Assembly: GCA_947498025.1 (NCBI GenBank)
Contig: CANMJR010000007.1
Coordinates: 1 to 64,000, forward strand
From: Helicobacteraceae bacterium
Lineage (GTDB): Bacteria > Campylobacterota > Campylobacteria > Campylobacterales > Sulfurimonadaceae
Direction of reading: 5' to 3'
DNA length: 64,000 bases
Position numbers and translations under genes: made by a program. Positions 33,513 to 41,454 of the stretch are shown here, in pieces. How positions within the stretch are numbered: position 1 is the first letter of the stretch; each line of letters opens with the position of its first letter. The notes beneath the pieces were generated by a model. It was not told the origin of the DNA. It did no database searches and worked only from the letters and a program-made list of their open reading frames with translations.

Positions 33513-36500
33513 AGCTGATACCTGTTTTTATTAGAGAAACAGCAGCGTTCGTGCTAAGATCGTATGGAGATGCTGAACTCTCTCCGCCTGTTAGACCTAT
33601 AATAGCAGCATCGCTAGCAGGAAGAAGAACACCATACACTAGACCACCAATCTGAATAAAAGCTGTTGTAGATCCATAACTTGGAGGATATGATATTTTT
33701 GCTATATCACCCGACACAGGCTCTTTAACATAGAATGTTATTGGAACCGCTGTTACAAGCTCTTCACCAAGAGATGCATAAGCTAATTTAACAGTTTTGT
33801 CTGATGTAATTGCAGCTAAAGCAACACCTGTTTTAGGAGCTATCAAGCCAAGATTAGCACATCCAGTACTGTAATTATATGCATCTGTGGTGCCAGTTAA
33901 ATCACCGCCATCGCTACTATCTGTAATCAACACTCTGTCTTTTAAAATAGGCATAAACGCTACACTCGAAGCATCTGAAGCATTGGCTGTTTCTATAATA
34001 CCGGTTTGGTCAATTGCTACTACATTTAATCCACCTGCCGCTGTATTCCAGCTTACCGGATTTAATCCTTCACAAACAATACCGACTGCACCGCCTTCTG
34101 ATAAATAGGCAACTTTACTGGCATTCGTGTCAACTTCAGGTATTGTTGCATTGAAAACATAAAAACCATGAACATTTGTATCGGCTGAACTGATATTTAA
34201 AAGACCGTTAGCCATGGTAACCGTAGGTGCCGCCGGTTTCACATTGTCAAAAACTCCCGCGAAACTTTGTGTTTTGTGATATCCTAAACCATCGGCTACT
34301 GCTACAATAATCTCGTATGGAGAATTCTCTGAGATACCCGTAGCTTCATTTGCGTTTAAGCTTGCTGAGAATGCGCCGGAACCGGTGCCATCTACTAACT
34401 CAATCGTTTGTCCACCTATGGTAGCCGTAACTCTTGTTGATGCATAGCCATCTGCACTATTCAAATTATCTACTTGAACATATATAGTTGCCGCAAATGT
34501 ATTATGTGTCGTATGCGTACCATCTGTTAAAGTATCTTTGTCAAAATAATGCGTATAGTTAGGTGCCGATATTACCGGTGTGTTAATCACAATAGGATTA
34601 GCAGCAGCACCACTTGTTAAGTAAGCCCAATATCCGGCTCCTGCATCTGTATCAAACAGGTCATAATCTTGAGAATTAAACCATTGAGACGGAAGTCTTG
34701 TTAAATCTATACTCTCCCATGAAACATTGCCATCTACCATATTCATAGTACCTGTTACCAATGCTTTGAGTGTCATGCCGCTGTCTTTCATCGTATATAA
34801 AGGACCGTCCATAACATAATTTGGAGTTTTAAGTACATTATATTTCAAATCGCTTGTTAAGTCTCCGGTTACTGCAGCGATGTAGCCTAAGTCCGGTGTA
34901 CCCGCAACATATAGTCCTGTGGTATTTGCATCTTGATATGCTTTATTAAGGTCATAACCGCTAAATCGAATAGTATCCGTACCACTTGCTGAAGCTGTAG
35001 CTGTAAGATTTGCGTCAGCTAACTGTGTATTTACTGCTGTTACAAGACTAGCTAAAGTTGCACCAGTAAGCATTGTAATTGGAGAACCTGTGACATTCAC
35101 ATCAAACACAGTTTGATATCTAATTGTTACATTACCATCTCCGGCCGGCAGGATAGCAGTTGAAACATTTAAATCAATAATGTTATTGGTACTGATTTTC
35201 GATAGATACGCAAGCGAATTTACAGCTTTAATTGAGCCTTTAGTCGAATTGTCATCTAATGTAGTAAGTCTAAGATTGTCAAAAGCAGTAGTTTCTACAA
35301 CTTTAAACGCTGAAGCGCTATCACCATTCGTCATAACTACAACATTGGTAGTATCTGCCGTTGGTACCATAGATTCAATAGTTGCGCCTGCGGCTGCATT
35401 GATACGCACTACTGCCGCTGCTGCACCTCCTGCCGCACTTGCATTTGCATCAATTGCTATACCTGTCACATCGGCGCTTGTGCCTTCTATATTAACAGTT
35501 GAATTACCGCCTGAATCAACTTGAAAGTCATAGACACGAGTAAATGTTTTATCTCTGATTGTAAACGGATATTTAGATGCTAGCAAAATATGCCCCGCTG
35601 TTCCGTCCATTGTCAAATCTAATGGAGTAGCTTTACCGTTTGCACCGGTTAAATCAGTATGACCGGCAGCATATGCAGCTGCTGTTAGAACAACAGTAGC
35701 TGCATTTGTGATTTCGGCAGTAACACCCGTGTGTGCCGGGCTTGTTATTGTAGGTGTTGTGACCTCCGATTGAGACATAGTCGCTGATACACCTTGAGCA
35801 GTTTGAGCACCGACTAAAGGCTCAATTACCATTGCATATTCGCCATATACCGACATTACACCGCCACTAGTAGTAGCAGGTGTAGTATAAAGGTCAGTAA
35901 CAGCAGCAGCAGGGACAGCTTTTGTCGAAGGGAGTAGTGGGAGCTGTCCGGCCATGGTTGTTACTGCACCGATATCATTTGAAGCAGCTACATCTTCTAC
36001 CATAAACTTTTTATTTGAGACTAGAGCTACTTGCAAACCTGTGGTTGGATAAGCTCTTAAATCAAATGTATGGGGCAGTGTACCAAGAAGTTTAGCCCGT
36101 TCAACCGCATTATTAATATTTTTAGCAACAACAATACCGGAATCATTTACACCAACGAATGTAATCGTTACGCTACGATTTCCGGATGAGTCTTTAATCT
36201 TCATCTGTCCACCGGTTGTTGTATTCATCGTTAACAATAACCCTGTATTTGCAGCTCTAATTTCAGAATTTACTTCATCAAAAGCAATCAGATTCCATCC
36301 ATCTGCTAAACCTACAGCAGCGTAATTTGCAGTAGTAATTGCCGGTGTTCCGAGTACTAAACCGGCTTCGCGCAGAGAAGCGGAAGCATTTTGATCTCCC
36401 TCTACATCTAATTGACCCCAATACCCTTTTCCTGGGAGTATAGTTGTAAAATCATTTGTGCCTGCGGTATTACGAGTATCATAAATATCCCATCTTGAAT

Positions 36501-37206
36501 TTAATGCGTTGTATCCATACATTCTTAATGTTTCAGTAGTTTTGGCAGTTCTATCTTGAGTTGCATCAAACTGAGCCGATAGCGGAGGATTGTCAGCAAA
36601 ATTATAGTCAACAGCACTCAAAGTTCCGGTTAAGCTATTGAGTATATCACCCTCTACTAAAGCGCTACCCGTAATTTCTGTTCCAACTGCAGGAGTGTCA
36701 TATGTTTTTGTGTAGTTTACAGTAACCTTGTATGCGTGACCGCCGTTAATTGTATATTGAAGTTCTTTGCCTTCTAAAGAAGCTTTATATGTAAAAGCAA
36801 ACTCAGGCGCACCATCTGTTACTGAAGTTACATACATAGTTCTAAACGGTTCTGTTTCATCATAAGTAACACCGGTTGTATCCATACGAACTTCTACAGG
36901 AGCTGCCGCAGTTGTTAAAGCTTTGACTCTTGCATTGTTGCCGCCGCCAATTGTAAATCCACTGATTTCCAATGCATCATTCGTTGGGTCTGTAATTGTG
37001 TTGGCTGCAGTAGATGGAGTTACGCTAAACACACCCGATGCAGTCGCATCTGTTCCGCCGTCATTTTGTAATCCGGCAACACCAAATAAAACCCATCTAA
37101 AGTCATTCGCGGTAGTTGTTAGCGGAAGATATTGAGCACTTAGTGCTGTTGAAGTTATTGCCAATGCTGCTGCAGCACTCAATAAACTTTTTCTATACTT
37201 AGTCAT
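33508..37206 (-). CDS. Large exported surface protein (1232 residues), S-layer- or adhesin-like
   Basis: A signal peptide (~1-23, ...STALSA) leads a protein rich in Ala, Thr, Gly, Val, Asp and Asn and poor in Cys (two near the C-terminus), a composition typical of S-layer proteins and adhesins. Segments 'GWNLIAFDEVNSEIR', 'YGYNALNSRWDIYDTR..LPGKGYWG' and 'QDYDLFDTDAGAGYWAYL' recall the GW/KGYW pattern in the 307-residue neighbour. A region near residue ~960-1040 with 'IYVQVDNLNSADGYASTRVTATIGG' looks like an Ig/cadherin-type beta domain. No cell-wall anchor, autotransporter or T1SS RTX motif was found. It is third in an operon with two lipoproteins (10 bp after the second). A FliA-like promoter is at 38187-38213. 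Confidence 0.7.
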   Translation of the reverse strand: MTKYRKSLLSAAAALAITSTALSAQYLPLTTTANDFRWVLFGVAGLQNDGGTDATASGVFSVTPSTAANTITDPTNDALEISGFTIGGGNNARVKALTTAAAPVEVRMDTTGVTYDETEPFRTMYVTSVTDGAPEFAFTYKASLEGKELQYTINGGHAYKVTVNYTKTYDTPAVGTEITGSALVEGDILNSLTGTLSAVDYNFADNPPLSAQFDATQDRTAKTTETLRMYGYNALNSRWDIYDTRNTAGTNDFTTILPGKGYWGQLDVEGDQNASASLREAGLVLGTPAITTANYAAVGLADGWNLIAFDEVNSEIRAANTGLLLTMNTTTGGQMKIKDSSGNRSVTITFVGVNDSGIVVAKNINNAVERAKLLGTLPHTFDLRAYPTTGLQVALVSNKKFMVEDVAASNDIGAVTTMAGQLPLLPSTKAVPAAAVTDLYTTPATTSGGVMSVYGEYAMVIEPLVGAQTAQGVSATMSQSEVTTPTITSPAHTGVTAEITNAATVVLTAAAYAAGHTDLTGANGKATPLDLTMDGTAGHILLASKYPFTIRDKTFTRVYDFQVDSGGNSTVNIEGTSADVTGIAIDANASAAGGAAAAVVRINAAAGATIESMVPTADTTNVVVMTNGDSASAFKVVETTAFDNLRLTTLDDNSTKGSIKAVNSLAYLSKISTNNIIDLNVSTAILPAGDGNVTIRYQTVFDVNVTGSPITMLTGATLASLVTAVNTQLADANLTATASASGTDTIRFSGYDLNKAYQDANTTGLYVAGTPDLGYIAAVTGDLTSDLKYNVLKTPNYVMDGPLYTMKDSGMTLKALVTGTMNMVDGNVSWESIDLTRLPSQWFNSQDYDLFDTDAGAGYWAYLTSGAAANPIVINTPVISAPNYTHYFDKDTLTDGTHTTHNTFAATIYVQVDNLNSADGYASTRVTATIGGQTIELVDGTGSGAFSASLNANEATGISENSPYEIIVAVADGLGYHKTQSFAGVFDNVKPAAPTVTMANGLLNISSADTNVHGFYVFNATIPEVDTNASKVAYLSEGGAVGIVCEGLNPVSWNTAAGGLNVVAIDQTGIIETANASDASSVAFMPILKDRVLITDSSDGGDLTGTTDAYNYSTGCANLGLIAPKTGVALAAITSDKTVKLAYASLGEELVTAVPITFYVKEPVSGDIAKISYPPSYGSTTAFIQIGGLVYGVLLPASDAAIIGLTGGESSASPYDLSTNAAVSLIKTGISL

Positions 37207-37216
37207 CTTTTTTCCT

Positions 37217-37879
37217 TTATGTTTTTTTTCTATAAACTTTTGTACGCGCTAGCGTGCTGTTCAAATCTAAAGAGCTTGCATCGTAACGGTAGCAACTAAA
37301 AAGACCATTTTGATCTTTTGGAGTTCTAACATACACATACCTCTCATCATTAAGTACCCATCCCGTATCTATATCAACTCTATACTGATCTTCGTATGTA
37401 CTTACTACTTTATTAGACCTAGTCGGTTTTAAATCGTAATAGAACACAGTTACTTCAGTTTTGATGATATCATTGTTATACGCTAGTCTTGAATTTACAC
37501 CTATTCCATACTCAATATCGAACTCACCTAGAAAATCGATACTGTCATCAGTAAGAGAATGATTTGTATATCCATCGTTCACATCACCTATCATACAAGC
37601 GAACTTGTCTTCTATGGCACCTGTTATATCAAAAATACTGCTATTTTGATCTGTGGTTGTTGTTCCACCCGGAGTTGTTCCACCCGGAGTTGTTCCACCC
37701 GGAGTTGTTGAGTTAGTGTCGCCGGAATATATTGGATTAGGATCTATTAAATCTAAACCTGGATTCACAACAGTACCATTATCTATTGGAGTTGCTGATG
37801 CTACTGAATTTGATGATGTATCCACACCACAAGAACAGAGAAAAACAATTACAAAAAATGAAACTAATAACTTCAACAT
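37217..37879 (-). CDS. Lipoprotein with PGGTT repeat linker and shared two-cysteine C-terminal domain
   Basis: A ~220-residue lipoprotein (signal ...VFLCSC, the lipobox L-C-S-C is slightly unusual). A Thr/Pro/Gly linker contains three copies of PGGTT. The C-terminal ~130 residues (DKFACMIGD... VFYYDLKPTRSNK... YRVDIDTGWVLND... TPKDQNGLFSCYR... TKVYRKK) are homologous to the ends of the lipoproteins at 30.0 and 40.1 kb, including the two cysteines. The ATG at 37879 (MLKLLVSFF) gives a normal signal peptide; an earlier ATG at 37894 adds five residues. It lies just upstream of the 1232-residue gene (10 bp), so it may help export or anchor it. Confidence 0.72.
   Translation of the reverse strand: MLKLLVSFFVIVFLCSCGVDTSSNSVASATPIDNGTVVNPGLDLIDPNPIYSGDTNSTTPGGTTPGGTTPGGTTTTDQNSSIFDITGAIEDKFACMIGDVNDGYTNHSLTDDSIDFLGEFDIEYGIGVNSRLAYNNDIIKTEVTVFYYDLKPTRSNKVVSTYEDQYRVDIDTGWVLNDERYVYVRTPKDQNGLFSCYRYDASSLDLNSTLARTKVYRKKT
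37662..37706 (-). repeat. 15-bp tandem repeat, 3 copies (PGGTT)
   Basis: Three identical units gttccacccggagtt on the plus strand, in frame within the lipoprotein linker. Identity of all three copies suggests slippage; loss or gain of a unit keeps the frame. Confidence 0.9.
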
Positions 37880-37909
37880 AACATCAACCGCCATTTTTTA
37901 AACCATTCG

Positions 37910-38149
37910 CTACTGTAACGCGGGTGGTGACCCTAGCGTATCGGAAATATTGTAAAGATTACTAGGCGTAGTCAAACTTGCTGTCTCTGCGTCAACTTTT
38001 TTATCTACGGTCACATTGCTGCTAGGTGTACTACTTGTTCCACCTGTAGTTGTACCACCACTCGAAACAGATGCTCCGCTACTACTCTCTCCACACCCTG
38101 CCAACATCATTATAGAAATGCTAGCCAAAAGGAAAATTCCTTTTTTCAT
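37910..38149 (-). CDS. Small Ser/Thr/Gly-rich lipoprotein
   Basis: A 79-residue lipoprotein: signal peptide with lipobox MMLAGC, then a low-complexity stretch (SSSGASVSSGGTTTGGTSSTPSSN) and a short C-terminus. The start MKKGIFL has AAAAGGAG upstream; an upstream ATG at 38206 would place 19 residues over the promoter. It is first in the run of three genes that ends with the 1232-residue protein. Function unknown. Confidence 0.7.
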   Translation of the reverse strand: MKKGIFLLASISIMMLAGCGESSSGASVSSGGTTTGGTSSTPSSNVTVDKKVDAETASLTTPSNLYNISDTLGSPPALQ

Positions 38150-38186
38150 TTTAACTCCTTTTAAATTGAAAATTGTTTCATGCTGT

Positions 38187-38213
38187 ATATCGGCAACATA
38201 AAACAATTTATTA
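38187..38213 (-). promoter_or_regulatory. FliA (sigma-28)-like promoter for the surface-protein operon
   Basis: On the minus strand TAATAAAT, 11 bases, then GCCGATAT. The -10 matches the FliA consensus (GCCGATAA; CGATAT in Campylobacter) in all but the last base; the -35 is partial. It is about 40 bases upstream of the first lipoprotein's start. Confidence 0.5.
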
Positions 38214-38339
38214 ATATAAATTTACGAACATTGTAAATTCCACAAAAAGAATTCATCAATTGGTGCAACCGAGCAAATAGTGTTCCACTTTTATTTGGAA
38301 TTGTTATTTTGTTTGTTGATGGTTTACTTAGGGTGGAGT

Positions 38340-38347
38340 GGGGGGGG
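38340..38347 (+). repeat. G8 homopolymer tract in a non-coding region
   Basis: Eight consecutive G in an AT-rich 295-bp intergenic stretch (38207-38501). In Campylobacterota such G tracts are phase-variable. It is not within a convincing reading frame: an ATG frame across it stops after 12 codons. The stretch also holds one copy of a direct repeat and the promoter of the toxin-antitoxin pair. Confidence 0.8.
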
Positions 38348-38411
38348 AAAGCGATGATGTGATAGAGCGCAGTTGTGTTCTCTTTGGAGATGATGGTGCG
38401 CCTTCACTAAA

Positions 38412-38431
38412 GTGATGTCAGGAAAGCTGTA
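38412..38431 (+). repeat. Direct repeat copy A flanking the toxin-antitoxin pair
   Basis: gtgatgtcaggaaagctgta; 19 of 20 bases match copy B at 39022. Preceded by TCACTaaAGTGA, a short hairpin, and followed by CATGCA. Confidence 0.75.
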
Positions 38432-38461
38432 CCAATCATGCACTCTCTACCTCCTTTTTGA

Positions 38462-38467
38462 TATAAT
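38462..38467 (+). promoter_or_regulatory. Sigma-70 -10 box for the toxin-antitoxin pair
   Basis: TATAAT in 'ttgaTATAATtagcg', 35 bases before the antitoxin ATG, with TAAAGG as ribosome site near 38490. Confidence 0.55.
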
Positions 38468-38501
38468 TAGCGTAATAAAATTTATTTGTTAAAGGTAATC
38501 C

Positions 38502-38735
38502 ATGCATACTCTAAAGCTTCAAGTGAATGAATCCATATATTTTCAGGTTTTATCTTTTATAAATCAATTTCAAAGTAATGAGATTAGTGTGATTGAAGAC
38601 AAAGTACAAGAAGATTTTGTTGTCTCTTCCACGGATGATGTTAGAAAAAGAGTATTGAATGCTGAAACACATGGAAAATATATTTCAGCCGATACATTTT
38701 GGCTAGACATAGACAAAAAAATAGAAGAGATGTAA
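38502..38735 (+). CDS. Probable antitoxin of a type II toxin-antitoxin pair
   Basis: A 77-residue protein (MHTLKLQVNESIYFQVLSF...) with a short N-terminal beta strand and helices, a design common among antitoxins of Campylobacterota, and an acidic C-terminus (DTFWLDIDKKIEEM). It is followed after 2 bp by a RelE/ParE-type toxin. I recognise the pairing rather than a named antitoxin family. Confidence 0.65.
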   Translation: MHTLKLQVNESIYFQVLSFINQFQSNEISVIEDKVQEDFVVSSTDDVRKRVLNAETHGKYISADTFWLDIDKKIEEM

Positions 38736-38737
38736 AT

Positions 38738-39010
38738 TTGAAAATTTATTTTGAGAGTACATTTTCTGAACCACTCATTTTAATACTTCACCGTATCTCA
38801 AAAGATAAAAAGTCAGCTGCTAAAAAGTTTAAACATGATTTAAAAGAAAAGATAGACTTACTTACAGAATCACCTTTCATGTGCAGACAATCAAATTATT
38901 TTGAAGATGATAGATATAGAGATTTAACTTTTAAGGGCTACACAATAATTTATAAAGTCGAAGATAATAAAATTAAAATTTTGGATATTTTTAAGTGGGA
39001 AGATAGATAG
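38738..39010 (+). CDS. RelE/ParE-family toxin
   Basis: A 90-residue protein with the RelE/ParE pattern: N-terminal strand 'KIYFESTF', two helices with 'KDKKSAAKKFKHDLKEKIDLLTESPFMCRQS', then strands 'RDLTFKGYTIIYKVEDNKIKILDIFKWE'. The TTG start (38738) follows the antitoxin stop by 2 bases; an ATG at 38699 lies inside the antitoxin gene and gives an unlikely basic leader. RelE types cut mRNA on the ribosome and ParE types block gyrase; which applies cannot be told by eye. Confidence 0.75.
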   Translation: MKIYFESTFSEPLILILHRISKDKKSAAKKFKHDLKEKIDLLTESPFMCRQSNYFEDDRYRDLTFKGYTIIYKVEDNKIKILDIFKWEDR

Positions 39011-39021
39011 TCCTCGCGTAG

Positions 39022-39041
39022 GTGATGTCATGAAAGCTGTA
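39022..39041 (+). repeat. Direct repeat copy B flanking the toxin-antitoxin pair
   Basis: gtgatgtcatgaaagctgta, 610 bp from copy A. Followed by CATTATCATGCGG and a GAGGG-cgag-CCCTC hairpin (~39063-39076), which may end the toxin transcript. Confidence 0.75.
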
Positions 39042-39100
39042 ATATTCAAGCATTATCATGCGGAGGGCGAGCCCTCGGTTCCAAATGCTTGTTACATTTT

Positions 39101-39952
39101 TTAAAATTTGTACTGAATGCCAAAAAATATATTGTCTAACCTTTTATGATGCAGTTCTGAACTGCTGCTCGGTATCTCGAGCTTGGATACATGATCCATT
39201 GCGGCAACTCTGTATGCTAAGGAGATGGAAATTTCATCATTTATTGGATAACTCACGCCAAATTGCGCACCTGTGAGTATAGATGTGCTTTGGTCATCAA
39301 AAGATGTCGGATTTTCTATGGGGTACATGTTCCATTTTAAGTAACTGTTTCCTACAAAGAGACCGAAATAGGGAGAAAAGTTGTAGTAAGTTAAAAATTT
39401 GTAATTAAGAGTGAGGTAGATATTATCCATGATAATGTCACCGTTTACTGTTTGAGAATATCCTAAAGTACAGAAAATGCCATTTCTAAATTCGTAGCCC
39501 AAATCCAGACCGTAGCTTCCAAAATCTTCATAGGGAGCCTCCGCAACAACGCTTCCCTCTTTTCCGATGTGATTAGATGTAGAGTTACTGTAACCTAAAT
39601 CTAAGCCGACAAAGAAGTTATCATCACCTCTGCTTGAACTACTTTTGCTTTGCGTGTTTTTTTGTTTTACAACTCTCTGGGCATCCTCATTTTTAACAAT
39701 AAAAGCTCCCGGAAAATATGTTTTTATTATCTCTAATCCCTCTTTTGCAGACTCTTCATCATTATAGGGACCGGCATAGATAAGATACTTTGCATCGGTA
39801 TAGCTATATTTTACGGGCACACCAATCTCTGCAAACTTTGAATTCAGAGATAACAGTTTGTCTTTACTTGATGTTTTTGCAATCTTTATGTAAGACTGCT
39901 CATAGCCAAAAACAGTTGATGCAAATAAAAAAATAAAAATTATAATTTTCAA
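39101..39952 (-). CDS. SPOR-like/outer-membrane beta-barrel protein (paralogue of the 27.8-kb gene)
   Basis: A 283-residue exported protein. Signal peptide ~1-16 (...STVFG), SPOR-like domain ~20-90 ('YIKIAKTSSKDKLLSLNSKFAEIGVPVKY...YLIYAGPYNDEESAKEGLEIIKTYFPGAFIV'), a short Lys/Ser linker, then a barrel with 'FFVGLDLGYSNS', 'YGLDLGYEFRNGIFCTLGYSQ', 'FSPYFGLFVGNSYLKWN' and the aromatic end IQYKF. Domain order and length match the gene at 27790. SPOR binds peptidoglycan and the barrel sits in the outer membrane, so it may link the two. A FliA-like promoter is directly upstream. Confidence 0.75.
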   Translation of the reverse strand: MKIIIFIFLFASTVFGYEQSYIKIAKTSSKDKLLSLNSKFAEIGVPVKYSYTDAKYLIYAGPYNDEESAKEGLEIIKTYFPGAFIVKNEDAQRVVKQKNTQSKSSSSRGDDNFFVGLDLGYSNSTSNHIGKEGSVVAEAPYEDFGSYGLDLGYEFRNGIFCTLGYSQTVNGDIIMDNIYLTLNYKFLTYYNFSPYFGLFVGNSYLKWNMYPIENPTSFDDQSTSILTGAQFGVSYPINDEISISLAYRVAAMDHVSKLEIPSSSSELHHKRLDNIFFGIQYKF

Positions 39953-39994
39953 GCTAACTCCCCTTTATCTTCTATGTTTGGATTTTGTTTGAGT

Positions 39995-40020
39995 ATATCG
40001 ACACTTTTTTATTTTCCTTA
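39995..40020 (-). promoter_or_regulatory. FliA (sigma-28)-like promoter for the 39.1-kb SPOR/barrel gene
   Basis: Minus strand TAAGGAAA, 10 bases, GTCGATAT. CGATAT is the Campylobacter FliA -10 core. About 45 bases upstream of the start codon. Confidence 0.5.
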
Positions 40021-40085
40021 ACAAGGAGGCTTAATGTTTTTATGTTAGAATATCAACTATAATAATCTTTCATAATTAGGGGCTG

Positions 40086-41444
40086 ATGTTGAGATACAGT
40101 GCAAAAGTGGCGATTGCCGGCATCCTAGTTATCTTCCTATCTGCATGTGAAAATTCAAAATTTGTCAGAGAAAATTTATCTATAAACGGTACCGCAGTTG
40201 ATGGTTATATTGCGGGTGCTGCAGTCTGTTTGGATTTAGATAGCAATGGAATCTGCTCTGCTGCAGAAGCAAAAACAACTACAGCAATTGATGGAAAATT
40301 CAGCTTTAGTAATGTAGAAAAAGGTGCCAATGAGTTTGGAACTGTTATATTGAGGGGTGGAACAGATACCGCAACCAATAAAGAGTTTGGTGAGGTGCTC
40401 AAAAATGTTATAGATACTAAAAATGTTCATTCTGCTATTTTGATAACCCCATTAACCGACCTGGCAGCCATAAATTTTTTGGATTTAACTGTAAAAAACA
40501 GCACAAAACTGAACGATTCAAGAGAGATGATAGAGAGCGGACTCTCTCTTTCGCAAACCGATTTAGACAAAGACCCGATGCAAGATATTAAGATGTTTTT
40601 TACAGTTCAAGATTTGCAATACATAAAAAAAATAGTACAAAATGTCACGATCACTTCATTAGCCCAAGATATAAATGCAACCCAAAAACAAGAGATAGAT
40701 TATAGAATTAAAAAAGCACTACTCACTCCGATAGAAGAGAAGAAGTGGGAGGCACTCAACCTCTATTTTGTGTTCGCTGCAATGGAAGTAGAATTTAATA
40801 TAATTATGGATGACGATGCAAAGAAGTTTGCAGCCAAAAATCTTAATCAATTTAGGGACTCGCTTAAAGTTTTGAGTGCTGATTCAAGATTAACGGTTAA
40901 CATGCTGAGTAGGCTTCAGGTTCTTTTGGAAATACAAAGAGACGCCTCCATAACTGCCATAAACTCCAAGGATTACAACGCAACCATAACCCCCATAGAT
41001 TTGAACACTACTTTTGATAAGATAGAACAAACTGATTTCAATACTACGGATGCAATTTATGACCCAGAGGCATGTTTAGACGGCAGTGCTTATAGTGTAA
41101 TCGAAAATATTATTTTTTCTCCTGAAGCTACAGCTGACACAATAAACGGAGTTTACATTAAGTCCTCAATAGGGTTTAGTGTTAATACGGAAAAAACAAA
41201 AGTAAAACTCTTTTACCCTGATTTAACTTTAGAAAAGACAGGCAAGAGAACAACATTTGCAAGCAACAAATATTATCTTGAATTTGATCAGGCATGGGTT
41301 TCAAATACAAACAATAAAGTTTATATTCAAACGCCAATTGAGAATAGTAAACTTTATCAATGCTTTAAGCTTGAATTATCATCTATAATTTCTAATGAAC
41401 TTAAAACAACAAAAGTCTTTAGATACTCAGGCTCTCTGCTTTAA
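40086..41444 (+). CDS. Lipoprotein with VDGYI/CLDLDSNG module and shared two-cysteine C-terminal domain
   Basis: A 452-residue lipoprotein (lipobox ...IFLSAC). Residues ~35-135 carry the module VDGYIAGAAVCLDLDSNGIC...DGKFSFSN...GGTDTATNK...TPLTDLAAINF, nearly the same as the two copies in the 30-kb lipoprotein; a helical region ~140-310 follows. The last ~120 residues (PEACLDG... LFYPDLTLEKTGK... YYLEFDQAWVSN... VYIQTPIENSKLYQCFK... TKVFRYSG) are the shared domain. The D-x-D-S-N-G-x-C loop hints at calcium binding. AGGGG precedes the ATG. Divergent from the SPOR/barrel gene. Function unknown. Confidence 0.75.
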   Translation: MLRYSAKVAIAGILVIFLSACENSKFVRENLSINGTAVDGYIAGAAVCLDLDSNGICSAAEAKTTTAIDGKFSFSNVEKGANEFGTVILRGGTDTATNKEFGEVLKNVIDTKNVHSAILITPLTDLAAINFLDLTVKNSTKLNDSREMIESGLSLSQTDLDKDPMQDIKMFFTVQDLQYIKKIVQNVTITSLAQDINATQKQEIDYRIKKALLTPIEEKKWEALNLYFVFAAMEVEFNIIMDDDAKKFAAKNLNQFRDSLKVLSADSRLTVNMLSRLQVLLEIQRDASITAINSKDYNATITPIDLNTTFDKIEQTDFNTTDAIYDPEACLDGSAYSVIENIIFSPEATADTINGVYIKSSIGFSVNTEKTKVKLFYPDLTLEKTGKRTTFASNKYYLEFDQAWVSNTNNKVYIQTPIENSKLYQCFKLELSSIISNELKTTKVFRYSGSLL

Positions 41445-41454
41445 TCGCCTTTTT

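Noticed and set aside
3865-37706. CRISPR arrays at the tandem repeats (3.9, 31.3 and 37.7 kb)
   Set aside because: Repeats are contiguous, in frame and without spacers; no cas gene is present.
38401-39041. Further c-di-GMP riboswitches at the two 'GAAAGCTGTA' sites
   Set aside because: They have GAAAGC but lack the GGACG and GCC-GGTTGC blocks and the helices of the GEMM aptamer; they are better explained as a direct repeat.
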